The notes under the pieces: generated by a model
Databases searched by the model: none
Seen by the model: the letters and a program-made list of their open reading frames with translations, nothing else
Told to the model about the DNA's origin: nothing
NCBI GenBank assembly: GCA_028277885.1
Contig: JANQFK010000028.1
Location: 1 to 32,518, forward strand
DNA length: 32,518 nt
Source: Myxococcota bacterium
GTDB lineage: Bacteria > Myxococcota_A > UBA9160 > UBA6930
Direction: 5' to 3'
Program-made: the position numbers and the translations under genes
Part shown: positions 1 through 8,257 of the stretch, piece after piece
Numbering within the stretch: the stretch's first letter is position 1
Layout of the letters: each line of letters begins with the position of its first letter

Positions 1-1080
1 GCCGACGATGCCCGGGCCTTGGCGCGCTTCGTGCGCCAGGAGGGCGAGGCCCTGCTCGAGCGCGCGAGCGTGGAGTCGACGCGGCTCTCACGGTCCGAGC
101 TGGCGAAGGCCGCCGAGCCGGTCCGGGCCGAAGCGTTGGGCCGGTGGGTCCAGCGCCTCGGGGTAGGCCGCGCCAAGCGGGCTCACGTCGAAGGGCTGCT
201 GCGGCTGGTCACCGAGGAGGGGGAGGTGCTCCTGGGTGAGAGGTGGGTTCCCGTGTGCCCCGAGGTGGAGGTGGGCATGGGGATCCCCCGGGAGGCGATC
301 CGGCTGGTCGGGGACGGCGACGACGTGCGGCTCGTGGCCGAGCGCTCCGGGACGGACCACACCCGATCCATGCAGCGCTTCGCGGCCCGGCGCGTGCGTG
401 AGCTCGAGCGCCTCGACCTGTGCGGGTTCGTGCTGAAGAAGGACTCGCCGAGCTGCGGCATGGAGCGGGTGAAGGTCCACTCCGCCGGCAAGGGGATGCC
501 GCGCAAGACGGGGACCGGGATGTTCGCCCGGGCGCTCCTCGACGGCGCGCCGGACCTGCCCGTGGAGGAGGAGGGGCGGCTCAACGACCCGCGCCTGCGC
601 GACAACTGGATCGAGCGCCTGTTCGCCTACCGCCGCGTGCGCAGCCTGTTCCACGGCCGCTGGAGCCGGGGCGACGTGGTCGCCTTCCACACCGCGCACA
701 AGCTCCAGGTCATGGCCCACGCACCGGAGCACTACCGCCGCCTCGGACGTCTCGTCGCCGACGTGAAGCAGATCGCCCGCGCCGAGTTCCGCGACCGCTA
801 CGTGGCCGGGCTGATGGAGGCGCTGCGCCATCTCGCCACCCGGCGTCGCAACGTGAACGTGCTCCAGCACGCCATGGGCCACCTGCGCGGAGCGCTCGAC
901 GCCGCCTCGGGGCGCGAGCTCCACGACCTGATCGCCGAGTACCGCCGGGGCCTGGTCCCGCTGGTGGTGCCCATCACGCTGATGCGCCACCACGTGCGCC
1001 GCCTCTCCATCGACTACCTCGCGGGCCAGGTGTACCTCGAGCCCCATCCCAAGGAGCTGATGCTGCGCAACCACGTGTGA
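1..1080 (+). CDS. DUF523-DUF1722 (YbgA-like) protein with a TilS-like N-terminus, 5' truncated
   Basis: The frame is open from the first base, so the true start lies outside the window; a TTG at 19 is only an internal candidate. From about residue 81 the protein follows DUF523 closely: a CPEVEVGMGIPRE motif, then KKDSPSCG near residue 146. The C-terminal third is a DUF1722/YbgA domain ending in a PHPKELMLRN motif. Function is unclear; YbgA-type proteins have been linked to photolyase neighbourhoods and 2-thiouracil metabolism, and nothing here settles the role. Odd: the usual DUF523 N-terminus (CLLG...VRYDGGHK) is missing in all three forward frames. The first ~75 residues instead resemble the helical linker and C-terminal part of tRNA(Ile)-lysidine synthetase TilS (RAHVEGLLRLV-type segment). 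It may be a real deletion/fusion or an assembly join. The DUF523/DUF1722 call is firm; the TilS call is moderate. Confidence 0.85.
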   Translation, partial: ADDARALARFVRQEGEALLERASVESTRLSRSELAKAAEPVRAEALGRWVQRLGVGRAKRAHVEGLLRLVTEEGEVLLGERWVPVCPEVEVGMGIPREAIRLVGDGDDVRLVAERSGTDHTRSMQRFAARRVRELERLDLCGFVLKKDSPSCGMERVKVHSAGKGMPRKTGTGMFARALLDGAPDLPVEEEGRLNDPRLRDNWIERLFAYRRVRSLFHGRWSRGDVVAFHTAHKLQVMAHAPEHYRRLGRLVADVKQIARAEFRDRYVAGLMEALRHLATRRRNVNVLQHAMGHLRGALDAASGRELHDLIAEYRRGLVPLVVPITLMRHHVRRLSIDYLAGQVYLEPHPKELMLRNHV

Positions 1081-1098
1081 GGCCCCGGCGCGGCGCCG

Positions 1099-2073
1099 TC
1101 AGCGGGTCGTCTTCGGAACCTTCAGCAGCCGGTCCATGAAGCGCACCGCCCAGGGGTGGACGAAGGCGTGGCGCAGCTTCCAGAACGGCGAGTGCCACTC
1201 GTCCCGGGGCAGCCGGCCCTCGAGGATCTCGTCGATGGCCTCGGCGGTGCGGCCCGCGAGCAGGTCCAGGATCTGCTCACCGAGCTCCGCCGAAGCGGCG
1301 GCCGGGGCGCCCGAGTAGCTCTCCTCGCTGAAGAAGCCGATGCCCGCGCGGAAGTCGGCGAGGGCGTCGCGGACCTTCTGGAGCCGGCTGCGGGGCCCCT
1401 CGGGCTTGCCGTCGCCGCGCTCCTCGCGCCACAGCCCCACGGTGCGCCGCGGCAGGGACTTGTACTCCGGGTCCACCCAGTCCGGGTGCAGGGCCAGGAG
1501 CTGCGACGTCTCCACCAGCCCACCGTGGGTGTCGCCGTCCAGGTCCTCGATCCGTACCCCGGGCAGGTGGCCGAGCACGTCGCCGAGCTCCGAGCCACCG
1601 CCGTTCAGGCGCGACAGCATCAGCGAGAAGACCGGCACCATGCGGATGCCGCGCTCGGCGGAGACGCGGTGGCAGGCGGTCTCGATGGCGAGGAAGTGGC
1701 GCGGGCTGCCGTGGAAGTTCGACACGAAGACGTTGCGGAAGCCCTGGGCGGCGAGGGATCGCCCCAGGTCCTCGAGGACGCGAATCGTCGTGGAGGGCCG
1801 GAACGTGAGGGAGCCGGCCTGGGGGACCGTATCCGTCGCCGCGTAGACGAAGGGCAGCTTGAGGCAGGGGCGCTCGCGCTGGCGCTCGGGCAGGTGGCGC
1901 AGCGCGCGCTCGGCGAGGCCCTCGCCCTCCAGGGCGTCGGCGCCGAGGGGCAGGTGCGGTCCGTGCACCTCGAGGGGCGAGCAGGTGACGAGCACCAGGG
2001 CCCGCTCCTTGTCGATGGCGTCGAACTGACGCTTGGTGAGGCTCTCCCAGCGCAGCACCCGGGGCTCGCTCAT
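1099..2073 (-). CDS. Creatininase-family metal-dependent amidohydrolase
   Basis: A 324-residue protein with the creatininase/MftE fold signature. EVHGPHLPLGAD (E35, H37, D46) supplies the expected metal ligands, H121 sits in SNFHGSPRH where the family normally has NGHGGN, and a later DTHGGLVETS motif holds the conserved glutamate. Family members hydrolyse cyclic or linear amides (creatinine, formylamino-pyrimidine intermediates, mycofactocin precursor peptide); the substrate here cannot be read. The frame continues upstream to 2160, but the ATG at 2073 is preceded by GGAGGAAGGC, a strong ribosome binding site, and starts just before conserved sequence. It converges on the DUF523 gene with an 18-base gap and lies 141 bases downstream of mscS on the same strand, so it may be co-transcribed with mscS or have its own promoter. 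No mycofactocin genes are nearby, which argues against a MftE role. Confidence 0.85.
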   Translation of the reverse strand: MSEPRVLRWESLTKRQFDAIDKERALVLVTCSPLEVHGPHLPLGADALEGEGLAERALRHLPERQRERPCLKLPFVYAATDTVPQAGSLTFRPSTTIRVLEDLGRSLAAQGFRNVFVSNFHGSPRHFLAIETACHRVSAERGIRMVPVFSLMLSRLNGGGSELGDVLGHLPGVRIEDLDGDTHGGLVETSQLLALHPDWVDPEYKSLPRRTVGLWREERGDGKPEGPRSRLQKVRDALADFRAGIGFFSEESYSGAPAAASAELGEQILDLLAGRTAEAIDEILEGRLPRDEWHSPFWKLRHAFVHPWAVRFMDRLLKVPKTTR

Positions 2074-2141
2074 GCCTTCCTCCGATGGGGTTCCGCGCCA
2101 TGCTAGCGCCGCCCGCCTCCCGGCCTCTGCCTCCCCCGGCG

Positions 2142-2162
2142 GGATGCGCGACGCGAGCATCC
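2142..2162. repeat. Small hairpin between mscS and the creatininase-family gene
   Basis: GGATGC (2142-2147) pairs with GCATCC (2157-2162) around a 9-base loop, in the 141-base gap between the two leftward genes. It could be a weak terminator or mRNA-stability element. There is no T-tract on either strand, so its role is uncertain. Confidence 0.3.
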
Positions 2163-2214
2163 GGGAGCCACCGGAGGGTCGGCGGCCGCACGGAGGCTAC
2201 CCGGGCCCGGCCGC

Positions 2215-3066
2215 TCAGGCCGTCTTCGGCACCTCCACCAGGTGCAGGTCCTGCTGCGGGAACGGGATCGAGCAGCCGGCGCCCTCGAGGCCCTCCTTGA
2301 GCGCGCGCGTGAGGTCGAACTTGAGCGGCCAGTAGTCCCCCGCCGCGCACCAGGGCCGCACCACGAGGTTGACCGACGAGTCCGCCAGCTCGGACACCGC
2401 GATCGTGGGCTCGGGGTCCGCCAGCACGCGCGAGTCGCGCTCGAGGACCCCGCGGATGGTGGTGATCGCCGTCTCGATGTCGTCGGCGTAGGAGATGCCC
2501 GCCACGAGGTCCACCCGGCGCGTGTCGTTGGCGGAGTAGTTCTTGATGACGCCGCTCCCGATCTCGGAGTTGGGCACGATGATGCGGACGTTGTCGGGCG
2601 TGTGGAGCGTGGTGACGAAGATCCCGATCTCGTCGATGGTGCCGGACGTGCCGCCGGCCTCGACGAAGTCTCCCACCCCGAAGGGCCGGAAGACCAGGAT
2701 CATCACGCCGGCCGCGAAGTTGGAGAGGGTGCCCTGGAGGGCGAACCCGACCGCCAGGCCCGCAGCGCCGAGGACGGCCACGAGCGAGGTCGTCTGGATC
2801 CCGAACAGGTTCAGCACCGCGATCAGGACGACGGTGAGGGCGAGGTAGTAGGCGATGCTCGACAGGAAGGGGACCAGCGAGGCGTCGGTCCCCGTCCGCT
2901 CGAGCGAGCGGGAGACGCCCCTGCGGATCATCCCGGCGACCCAGCGCCCGATGATCAGCACGGCGATCGCGCCGATCACCTGCAGTCCCCACTCGGAGAT
3001 GGCCGTCATGGCCGTCTCCACGATCGACTGCATGCCGCCCTGGGGATCGTTCGTCAGCTCGTCCAT
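2215..3066 (-). CDS. mscS: Small-conductance mechanosensitive channel, MscS family
   Basis: The 283-residue product is almost the length of E. coli MscS (286). Two N-terminal hydrophobic segments are followed by the pore-lining TM3, rich in Gly and Ala (GAAGLAVGFALQGTLSNFAAG, about residues 96-117), then VMILVFRPFGVGD leading into the cytoplasmic beta domain with IVPNSEIGSGVIKNYS. The family forms homoheptameric inner-membrane channels that open under membrane tension to release solutes in hypo-osmotic shock. The ATG at 3066 is preceded by GGGAGGGAAG. Its leader carries a tandem 11-base repeat. It is followed on the same strand by the creatininase-family gene, to which it has no obvious functional tie. 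Identification is secure at family level. Confidence 0.95.
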   Translation of the reverse strand: MDELTNDPQGGMQSIVETAMTAISEWGLQVIGAIAVLIIGRWVAGMIRRGVSRSLERTGTDASLVPFLSSIAYYLALTVVLIAVLNLFGIQTTSLVAVLGAAGLAVGFALQGTLSNFAAGVMILVFRPFGVGDFVEAGGTSGTIDEIGIFVTTLHTPDNVRIIVPNSEIGSGVIKNYSANDTRRVDLVAGISYADDIETAITTIRGVLERDSRVLADPEPTIAVSELADSSVNLVVRPWCAAGDYWPLKFDLTRALKEGLEGAGCSIPFPQQDLHLVEVPKTA

Positions 3067-3084
3067 GGATCGCTTCCCTCCCGC

Positions 3085-3106
3085 ATTGGATCTGGATTGG
3101 ATCTGG
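3085..3106. repeat. Two perfect tandem copies of an 11-base unit in the mscS leader
   Basis: ATTGGATCTGG occurs twice in direct tandem (3085-3095 and 3096-3106), with a degenerate third copy at about 3107-3119, only about 20 bases upstream of the mscS start. A separate 12-base direct repeat, GGTTCCGTTCCC, is at 3124-3135 and 3253-3264 in the same 209-base gap. The region is otherwise non-coding. It may be a microsatellite-like variable leader. Confidence 0.7.
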
Positions 3107-3275
3107 TTTGGGTCTCTGGATCGGGTTCCGTTCCCTGGATGGGGTGCGGTTCTCGGCGGGGCGGGCTGCCGCGGGCTCCGCGCTGCTCTCGGACCGTCGC
3201 CGGGCCGGGATTATTCACACCCCGGGTCCCGAACGAAAGGGGCCGAAGGGCAGGTTCCGTTCCCCTCGCCCGTGC

Positions 3276-4280
3276 CTAGAAGGCCCGCTGCCAGCCCACC
3301 ACGACCCGCCAGTCGGTCTCGAGCTGGGGCCCGTCGAGGGCCTGGTGGATCGGGAAGCCCGTCTCGATGGCGAGGCGGTGGTCGCGCACCCAGCCCCCCG
3401 TGCCGATCAGGTTCACCCCGGCGAGCAGGTCGAGGCGCCGGCCGGCCCGGCGGTCGGGGTCCGCGGTCTCGACGATGAGCGGCAGCTCGTCGTCGTCGCC
3501 GCGCAGGTTGCGCCACTCGCGGTACTCGAGGCGCAGGGAGGTGCTCAGGAAGGGCAGCCAGCGGCGCGCCGCCCAGGCCGTGGAGGCCCAGCCGTGGCCG
3601 AGGCGGTAGCCCCGGTTGTTGACCCCGGTGCGGTAGGTGGCGCTCAGCTGTCCGCCCCAGGAGAAGCTCGCGGTGCGGCCCACGTAGGTGATCCCCGGGA
3701 GCAGGTCCCAGGTGCCCGAGCCGATCTGCATCGGGTAGGGGAGGCGCGCCCTTCCCATGGGCGTGTCGTCCCTCGCGTCGATGTCCCCGGTGGGCAGGCT
3801 CAGGCCGGCGTTGAGGTGCAGCTGGTGCATCTCGTTGCGCCAGAGCCGGACCAGACCGGTGAGCCTGACGTCTCCGATCCCCTTGCTGCGGGTGGTGAAC
3901 TGGCGGTTCGTCGGGGTGCGGTGCTTCATGTCGAGGCGCACGAAGGGCACCATCGCCATCAGGGTGACGTCGTCGTGGGGCGCCCACATGCCGCCGAACA
4001 TGTGCATCTCCATGTCCATGTCGAAGGGCACGATGGGGAAGCCGAAGTCCGAGCGGATCGACCCCTCGCCGATGCGGCCGGTGTCGTCGCGGTTGCCGTT
4101 CATGTTCATCCGCGAGTAGCGGTAGGAGAGCATCCACTCGCCGGCATGGTGGAGGTGATCTCCCATGACGCCGATGGGGGCGTGGGAGTCGGGACGGGCC
4201 ACGTGCTCGGCGTCGGCGAGGGCGGGGGCGGGGGCGGAGAGGAAGACAGTCAGCAGCAGGCTGGCGAGGGTTCGATGCAC
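3276..4280 (-). CDS. Exported outer-membrane beta-barrel, MetA-pathway/transporter-like family
   Basis: This reads as a signal peptide (HRTLASLLLTVFLSAPAPALADA) followed by about 310 residues of alternating polar and aromatic stretches ending in Phe (VVVGWQRAF), typical of an outer-membrane barrel. It most resembles the loosely defined 'putative MetA-pathway of phenol degradation'/transporter family. The N-terminal half is strikingly rich in Met and His (MNMNGN; MDMEMHMFGGMW), suggesting thiophilic metal contact, but this is inference. I chose the GTG at 4280 because GGAG precedes it by 6 bases and it begins directly at the signal peptide; the frame extends to a GTG at 4304. It lies 100 bases downstream of a small exported Cys-rich protein gene on the same strand, probably one transcript. 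Substrate unknown. Confidence 0.7.
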   Translation of the reverse strand: MHRTLASLLLTVFLSAPAPALADAEHVARPDSHAPIGVMGDHLHHAGEWMLSYRYSRMNMNGNRDDTGRIGEGSIRSDFGFPIVPFDMDMEMHMFGGMWAPHDDVTLMAMVPFVRLDMKHRTPTNRQFTTRSKGIGDVRLTGLVRLWRNEMHQLHLNAGLSLPTGDIDARDDTPMGRARLPYPMQIGSGTWDLLPGITYVGRTASFSWGGQLSATYRTGVNNRGYRLGHGWASTAWAARRWLPFLSTSLRLEYREWRNLRGDDDELPLIVETADPDRRAGRRLDLLAGVNLIGTGGWVRDHRLAIETGFPIHQALDGPQLETDWRVVVGWQRAF

Positions 4281-4380
4281 GACGGGCTCCACGGGCGCAC
4301 GCACCGCGCCGGCCGCGGGCGAGGGCTCCGATCGAGAGGGAGGAGAGCGGCTCGGAAGAGAGCGGTTCCGGGGGAGGGGC

Positions 4381-4686
4381 TCAGGCCGCCAGGGGCACGT
4401 GGTCGAGGGGATCCTCGGGAGCCGTGGGAAGGCTCGCCCGCTCGGGGGCCGGGTCGTGCTCGAGGGAGGGGAGGGCGGGAAGCTCGGTTCGCGGCGGAGG
4501 CGCCGCGTAGGATCCCGCCACCGCGACGGCCGGTCCCGCGGTGCAGCTGCAGGGGCAGAGCTGACGCATCACCGGCGGCTCGCCCGAGTCGCCCTCCGCC
4601 AGCGCCAGGGTCGGACACGGCACGGCGGCCACCGCGAGGTGGAGGGCCGCGAAGACGAGGGCGACGAGCCGGCGGGGGGCCTGCAC
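4381..4686 (-). CDS. Small exported Cys-rich protein of unknown function
   Basis: About 101 residues from a GTG at 4686. An N-terminal hydrophobic segment (LVALVFAALHLAVAAVPCPTLALA) looks like a signal peptide or membrane anchor. It is followed by a MRQLCPCSCTAG motif with three closely spaced cysteines, then a Pro-rich tail. I do not recognise a family. The CPCSC cluster and the Met-rich barrel encoded just downstream suggest a metal-related envelope pair, but no other metal gene adjoins them and the copper operon is 10 kb away. A sigma-54-like element at 4718-4734 lies 32 bases upstream of the start. The start is not well defined because Shine-Dalgarno complementarity is weak. The gene is supported by the signal peptide and operon position rather than by homology. 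Confidence 0.5.
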   Translation of the reverse strand: MQAPRRLVALVFAALHLAVAAVPCPTLALAEGDSGEPPVMRQLCPCSCTAGPAVAVAGSYAAPPPRTELPALPSLEHDPAPERASLPTAPEDPLDHVPLAA

Positions 4687-4717
4687 GACCCGCAGCCTAG
4701 GCACCGGTCCGGCGACC

Positions 4718-4734
4718 CGCAAACGCCGTCCCGG
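4718..4734 (-). promoter_or_regulatory. Possible sigma-54 (-24/-12) promoter for the Cys-rich/barrel operon
   Basis: On the minus strand the segment reads CCGGGACGGCGTTTGCG, giving GG-N10-GC with the ACG after GG and TTGC at -12 of the consensus TTGGCACGNNNNTTGCA. The predicted start would be near 4707, about 21 bases before the GTG at 4686. GG-N10-GC is common by chance in such GC-rich DNA, so this is weak on its own. Confidence 0.3.
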
Positions 4735-4857
4735 CTCCACGAGGGTGCGCAGGGAGCCGTCGCAACTCCGCGGGCGGAAACGCTCAACCGGGCTCCGCTG
4801 CGTGCCGATGAAGGCGCAGCAGAGGCCACCCGTCCGGCCACCCCGACCAGGAGGCCC

Positions 4858-7800
4858 ATGAATCCCCGTGTCGTCGCCGCACTGGCCCTCGTCTTCTCGG
4901 GCCTGACCGCCCTGGTCTACCAGATCCTGTGGACCCGGCTCCTGGGCTTCGTGTTCGGCACCACCAGCCACTCGATCGGTACCGTGCTGGCGGTCTTCTT
5001 CGGCGGCATGGCGCTCGGCAACGCGCTGGCGGCGCGCCGCGTGGCCCGGGTGCGCAACCCGCTGCGCCTGTACGCCCTCCTCGAGCTGGGGATCGGGCTC
5101 TTCGCCCTGCTCTCCCTGCCGCTCCTCACCCGGCTCGACGTGCTCTACGCCTGGTTCGGGTCGGTGGAGGGCTCGGGCCTGGTGGCGCTGCGCGTGGCGG
5201 CCTGCGCGGTGGTGCTGCTGCCGCCCACCGTCGCCATGGGGGCGACGCTTCCCGTGATGGCCCGGGGCGTGGTGGGCGACGACGCGACCCTCGGGCGCTG
5301 GAGCGGGATCCTGTACGCCGCCAACACCCTGGGCGCCGTGGCGGGCGCCTACCTGGCGGGCTTCTGGCTCATCCCCGGGCTCGGCCTCACCCACACCCTG
5401 CTGGCGGCCGCCAGCGTGAACCTCGCCGTGGCCGCCGCCGTGCTGGCCGTCGCCGAGCGCGCCCGGCGCCGCGACGAAGGCGACCTCGAGCGGGCGCTGG
5501 CCGCGGGCCGCCCCGACGATCCCCAGCCCGGACGGGCGGTGTTCCTGGTCTTCTTCGGCGTCTCGGGCTTCGTCGCCATCGGCTACGAGGTGGTCTGGTC
5601 GAAGCTCTTCAGCATCGTGATGGAGGGCACCCTGTACGGCTTCGCCGCGGTGCTCTCCGCCTACCTGTTCGGCATCGGGATCGGGAGCCTCGCCATCGCG
5701 CCGGTGGTGGACCGCATCCGCGACCTGCCCCGGGCCTTCGCGCTGCTCCACGTCGCCATCGCGGCCGCGGTGGCGGCCGGCATGGCGATGGTGCCCTGGC
5801 TCCCCTACGCGAACGTCCAGCTCGCCCGCTGGTGGGGCGGAGGCGACGCCACCCACCTGCTCTACGCCGTGGTCGCGCCGGTGGTGATCGCGCCCGCCGC
5901 GCTGTTCGGCGCCGCCTTCCCGGTGCTGATCCGCATCTACACGCGGCGCGCCGGCCGCGCCGGGCAGGGGATCGGCGTCGCGGTGGCGGTCAACACCGCG
6001 GGCAGCATCGCGGCGAGCCTGCTCGTGGGCTTCTGGGCCATCGAGTCCCTGGGCATGGACGCGACCCTCTTCGGGCTCATCGTCCTCGACCTGGCCGTGG
6101 CGCTCCTGGTGCTGCTCGGCTTCCAGAGCAGCCAGGGCCTCGAGCGCCTGGCCGCGACGGGCGCCGCCGCCCTGGTGCTCGGCCTGGTGGTGTTCTCCTT
6201 CAACGGGGTCGGGGTCGACCGCACCGCGGCGGCGCGCCAGGTGACCTTCACCGGCCTGGCCGACTACCGCAGCGGGCTCGCCGAGGCGACGGCGCGCCAG
6301 CTCGCCGTGCTCGAGGGCCGCAACGCGGTGGTGACGGTCTCCGAGACCCGACGCGGCCGCAGCCTGCGCACCAACGGCCTTCCCGAGGCCGGCACCCTGC
6401 TGGCGCCGCCCTACCGTCCGCCCACCACCATGCTGCTCGGCGCGCTCCCCTACCTCGTGGCCGAGCGCCCCGAGCGCGCCCTGGTGATCGGGCTGGGTGG
6501 CGGCAACACCGTGCACGCGCTGCTCCAGACCGACGTCCGCGAGATCCAGGTCGTGGAGCTCGAGGAGGCGGTGGTCCAGGCCGTCGGGCTGCTCCACCAG
6601 GGACGCCGGAGCCCGCTCGAGGATCCGCGCGTCGCGCTGCGCGTGAACGACGGCCGCAACGAGCTGCTGCTGGCGCGCCATCGCGGCGACGCCGGCTTCG
6701 ACCTGATCGCCTCCCAGCCGAGCCACCCCTGGCTGATGGGGGCCGCCAACCTGTTCACCGAGGAGTTCTTCGCACTGGCGCGCGGGGCGCTGCGCGAGGG
6801 GGGCGTCTTCGCCGCCTGGGTGAACGGCTTCCGCACCGACGTGGAGAGCGTGCTCGCCCTGGCGACGAGCTTCGAGCGGGTGTTCCCCGGCTCGGTGCTG
6901 GTGGACGCGAGCGCGGCGCGGGATCGCTCGGCGCTGCTGCTGCTCGGCATGCGCGGCGCGGTGCGCCTCGACCTGCCGCGCATGGCAGAGCGGCTGGCCG
7001 CGCCCGGTCTCCAGGACCTGCTGGGCCACCACGACCTGGCGGAGCTCGAGGCGCTGCTCGCGCGCTTCGAGGGGCACGGCGCCGATCTCGCGCGGATCGA
7101 CCCCGCCGCCTCGAACACCGACGACAACGCCTACGTGGAGACCCGCATCCCCCGCGCCACGGAGTGGAAGACCGTCGACTACCCGCGCATCGACGCCCGG
7201 CTCGGCCCGACCGCGCCCCTGCTGCCGCCGTGGACGGGGCGCCTCGACGCCGCGGCTCTCGCCCGACGCCTCGCCGAGGGCGCCGCGACTCCCGGCAGCC
7301 GCTGGCCGCCCGCCAAGCTCGAGCGCTGGCTGCGCCAGGCCGGGCCCGCGGTGGATCCCGCGACGGTGGAGACGCTGCGCGCGGCGCTCGCCCTGGCCCG
7401 CGGCCCGGACGCGTCCGGGGCCCGGGCCCGGCTCGAGGCGCTGGCGGCCGCCCATCCGACCCGGCCCGAGCCGCTGCGGGTGCTGGCCCGCCACCACCTC
7501 GAGCGCCGCCACGACCCTGCCGCCGCGGCGCGCGGCTTCGAGGCCGCCCACGCGCGATCCGGCGCGCAGCAGGACGCCTTCGACGCCATCGCCGCGCTCG
7601 AGCGGCTAGACCCGGCGCGCGCGCTGGCGCGGGCCCGCAGCCTGCCTCCGCAGCAGCGCGCCGAGCTGCCGGTGTGGCCGGTCCTCGCCGCCCGCGCGGC
7701 GCTGGCCGGGGAGCCGGCCGACCGCGAGGCCCTGGATGCCCACGCCGAGGCGCTGCTGCGCTACCGCGCCACGCCCGAGGGCCGGACCCACCCCGGGCTG

Positions 7801-8190
7801 AGCGCGCTGCTCGCCGAGCTCGCCGGGGCGCGCGGCGAGGCCTTCGCCGAGCGCCGCTGGCGCGACGCCGACCACCGCGAGCGCGAGCGCCTCGCCGCGC
7901 CCCAGCTCGCCGCGCTGCGCGGCGCGCTGGCCGAGGGCCGGCTGCCAGCGGCGCGGAGCGCCTGGCGCCGTGCACGGGTGCTCGTGCCCGGTCACCCCGA
8001 GCTCCTCGACCTGGCCGTCGCGCTCGAGGCGCGGGCGGGGGAGCCCGCCGCCCTCGAGCGCGCGCTGCGGGAGCGGCGCGCCTCGGCGCCCGACCTCGCC
8101 GAGGCGATCACCTGGGAGAACCGCTTCCGGCGCGACGCCGGTCTCCCCCTGCTGCCCGAGGGCAGCGTCCGGGAGCTCGCGATCCCCTAG
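4858..8190 (+). CDS. Fused MFS-like/spermidine-synthase-like membrane protein with helical repeat tail
   Basis: A 1110-residue protein. Residues 1 to about 470 are polytopic and start as MNPRVVAALALVFSGLTALVYQILWTR, the usual opening of 'fused MFS/spermidine synthase' proteins. Residues about 535-720 form a Rossmann methyltransferase/SpeE-like domain with GLGGGNTVHALL (near 540), VVELEEAV, VNDGRNELLL (near 597) and SQPSHPWLMGAANLFTEEFF. The catalytic Asp region of true spermidine synthase is replaced by SQPSHPW, as is usual for this fused family, so polyamine synthesis is not supported. Residues about 780-1110 are Ala/Arg/Leu-rich helical repeats resembling degenerate TPRs. The ATG at 4858 follows AGGAGG with a tight 3-base spacing. 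It stands alone, divergent from the Cys-rich gene. The true reaction of the family is unknown. Confidence 0.85.
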   Translation: MNPRVVAALALVFSGLTALVYQILWTRLLGFVFGTTSHSIGTVLAVFFGGMALGNALAARRVARVRNPLRLYALLELGIGLFALLSLPLLTRLDVLYAWFGSVEGSGLVALRVAACAVVLLPPTVAMGATLPVMARGVVGDDATLGRWSGILYAANTLGAVAGAYLAGFWLIPGLGLTHTLLAAASVNLAVAAAVLAVAERARRRDEGDLERALAAGRPDDPQPGRAVFLVFFGVSGFVAIGYEVVWSKLFSIVMEGTLYGFAAVLSAYLFGIGIGSLAIAPVVDRIRDLPRAFALLHVAIAAAVAAGMAMVPWLPYANVQLARWWGGGDATHLLYAVVAPVVIAPAALFGAAFPVLIRIYTRRAGRAGQGIGVAVAVNTAGSIAASLLVGFWAIESLGMDATLFGLIVLDLAVALLVLLGFQSSQGLERLAATGAAALVLGLVVFSFNGVGVDRTAAARQVTFTGLADYRSGLAEATARQLAVLEGRNAVVTVSETRRGRSLRTNGLPEAGTLLAPPYRPPTTMLLGALPYLVAERPERALVIGLGGGNTVHALLQTDVREIQVVELEEAVVQAVGLLHQGRRSPLEDPRVALRVNDGRNELLLARHRGDAGFDLIASQPSHPWLMGAANLFTEEFFALARGALREGGVFAAWVNGFRTDVESVLALATSFERVFPGSVLVDASAARDRSALLLLGMRGAVRLDLPRMAERLAAPGLQDLLGHHDLAELEALLARFEGHGADLARIDPAASNTDDNAYVETRIPRATEWKTVDYPRIDARLGPTAPLLPPWTGRLDAAALARRLAEGAATPGSRWPPAKLERWLRQAGPAVDPATVETLRAALALARGPDASGARARLEALAAAHPTRPEPLRVLARHHLERRHDPAAAARGFEAAHARSGAQQDAFDAIAALERLDPARALARARSLPPQQRAELPVWPVLAARAALAGEPADREALDAHAEALLRYRATPEGRTHPGLSALLAELAGARGEAFAERRWRDADHRERERLAAPQLAALRGALAEGRLPAARSAWRRARVLVPGHPELLDLAVALEARAGEPAALERALRERRASAPDLAEAITWENRFRRDAGLPLLPEGSVRELAIP

Positions 8191-8225
8191 CGGAGCGAGC
8201 CCTGCGGGCCCGCTTTGCGACGGAA

Positions 8226-8246
8226 GCCGACCCATCCTGGGTCGGC
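8226..8246. terminator. Bidirectional hairpin terminator between convergent genes
   Basis: GCCGACCCA (8226-8234) pairs perfectly with TGGGTCGGC (8238-8246) around a 3-base loop. It lies in the 67-base gap between the rightward MFS/SpeE-like gene and the leftward membrane protein gene. There is no clear T-tract, but the position and 9-bp stem fit a shared terminator. Confidence 0.65.
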
Positions 8247-8257
8247 CTCCCAGCCGG

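Noticed and set aside
1099..2073. Mycofactocin-type MftE peptidase
   Set aside because: The family fits, but no mycofactocin precursor or radical SAM gene is nearby.
4381..7551. Very long open frame (1056 codons) on the minus strand opposite the MFS/SpeE-like gene
   Set aside because: Composition is Arg/Gly/His/Gln-rich with no domain, as expected of an antisense shadow in high-GC DNA. Only its last ~100 codons, beyond the forward gene, read as a signal-bearing protein.
4858..8190. True spermidine synthase
   Set aside because: The catalytic Asp segment is replaced by SQPSHPW, typical of the fused membrane family rather than SpeE.
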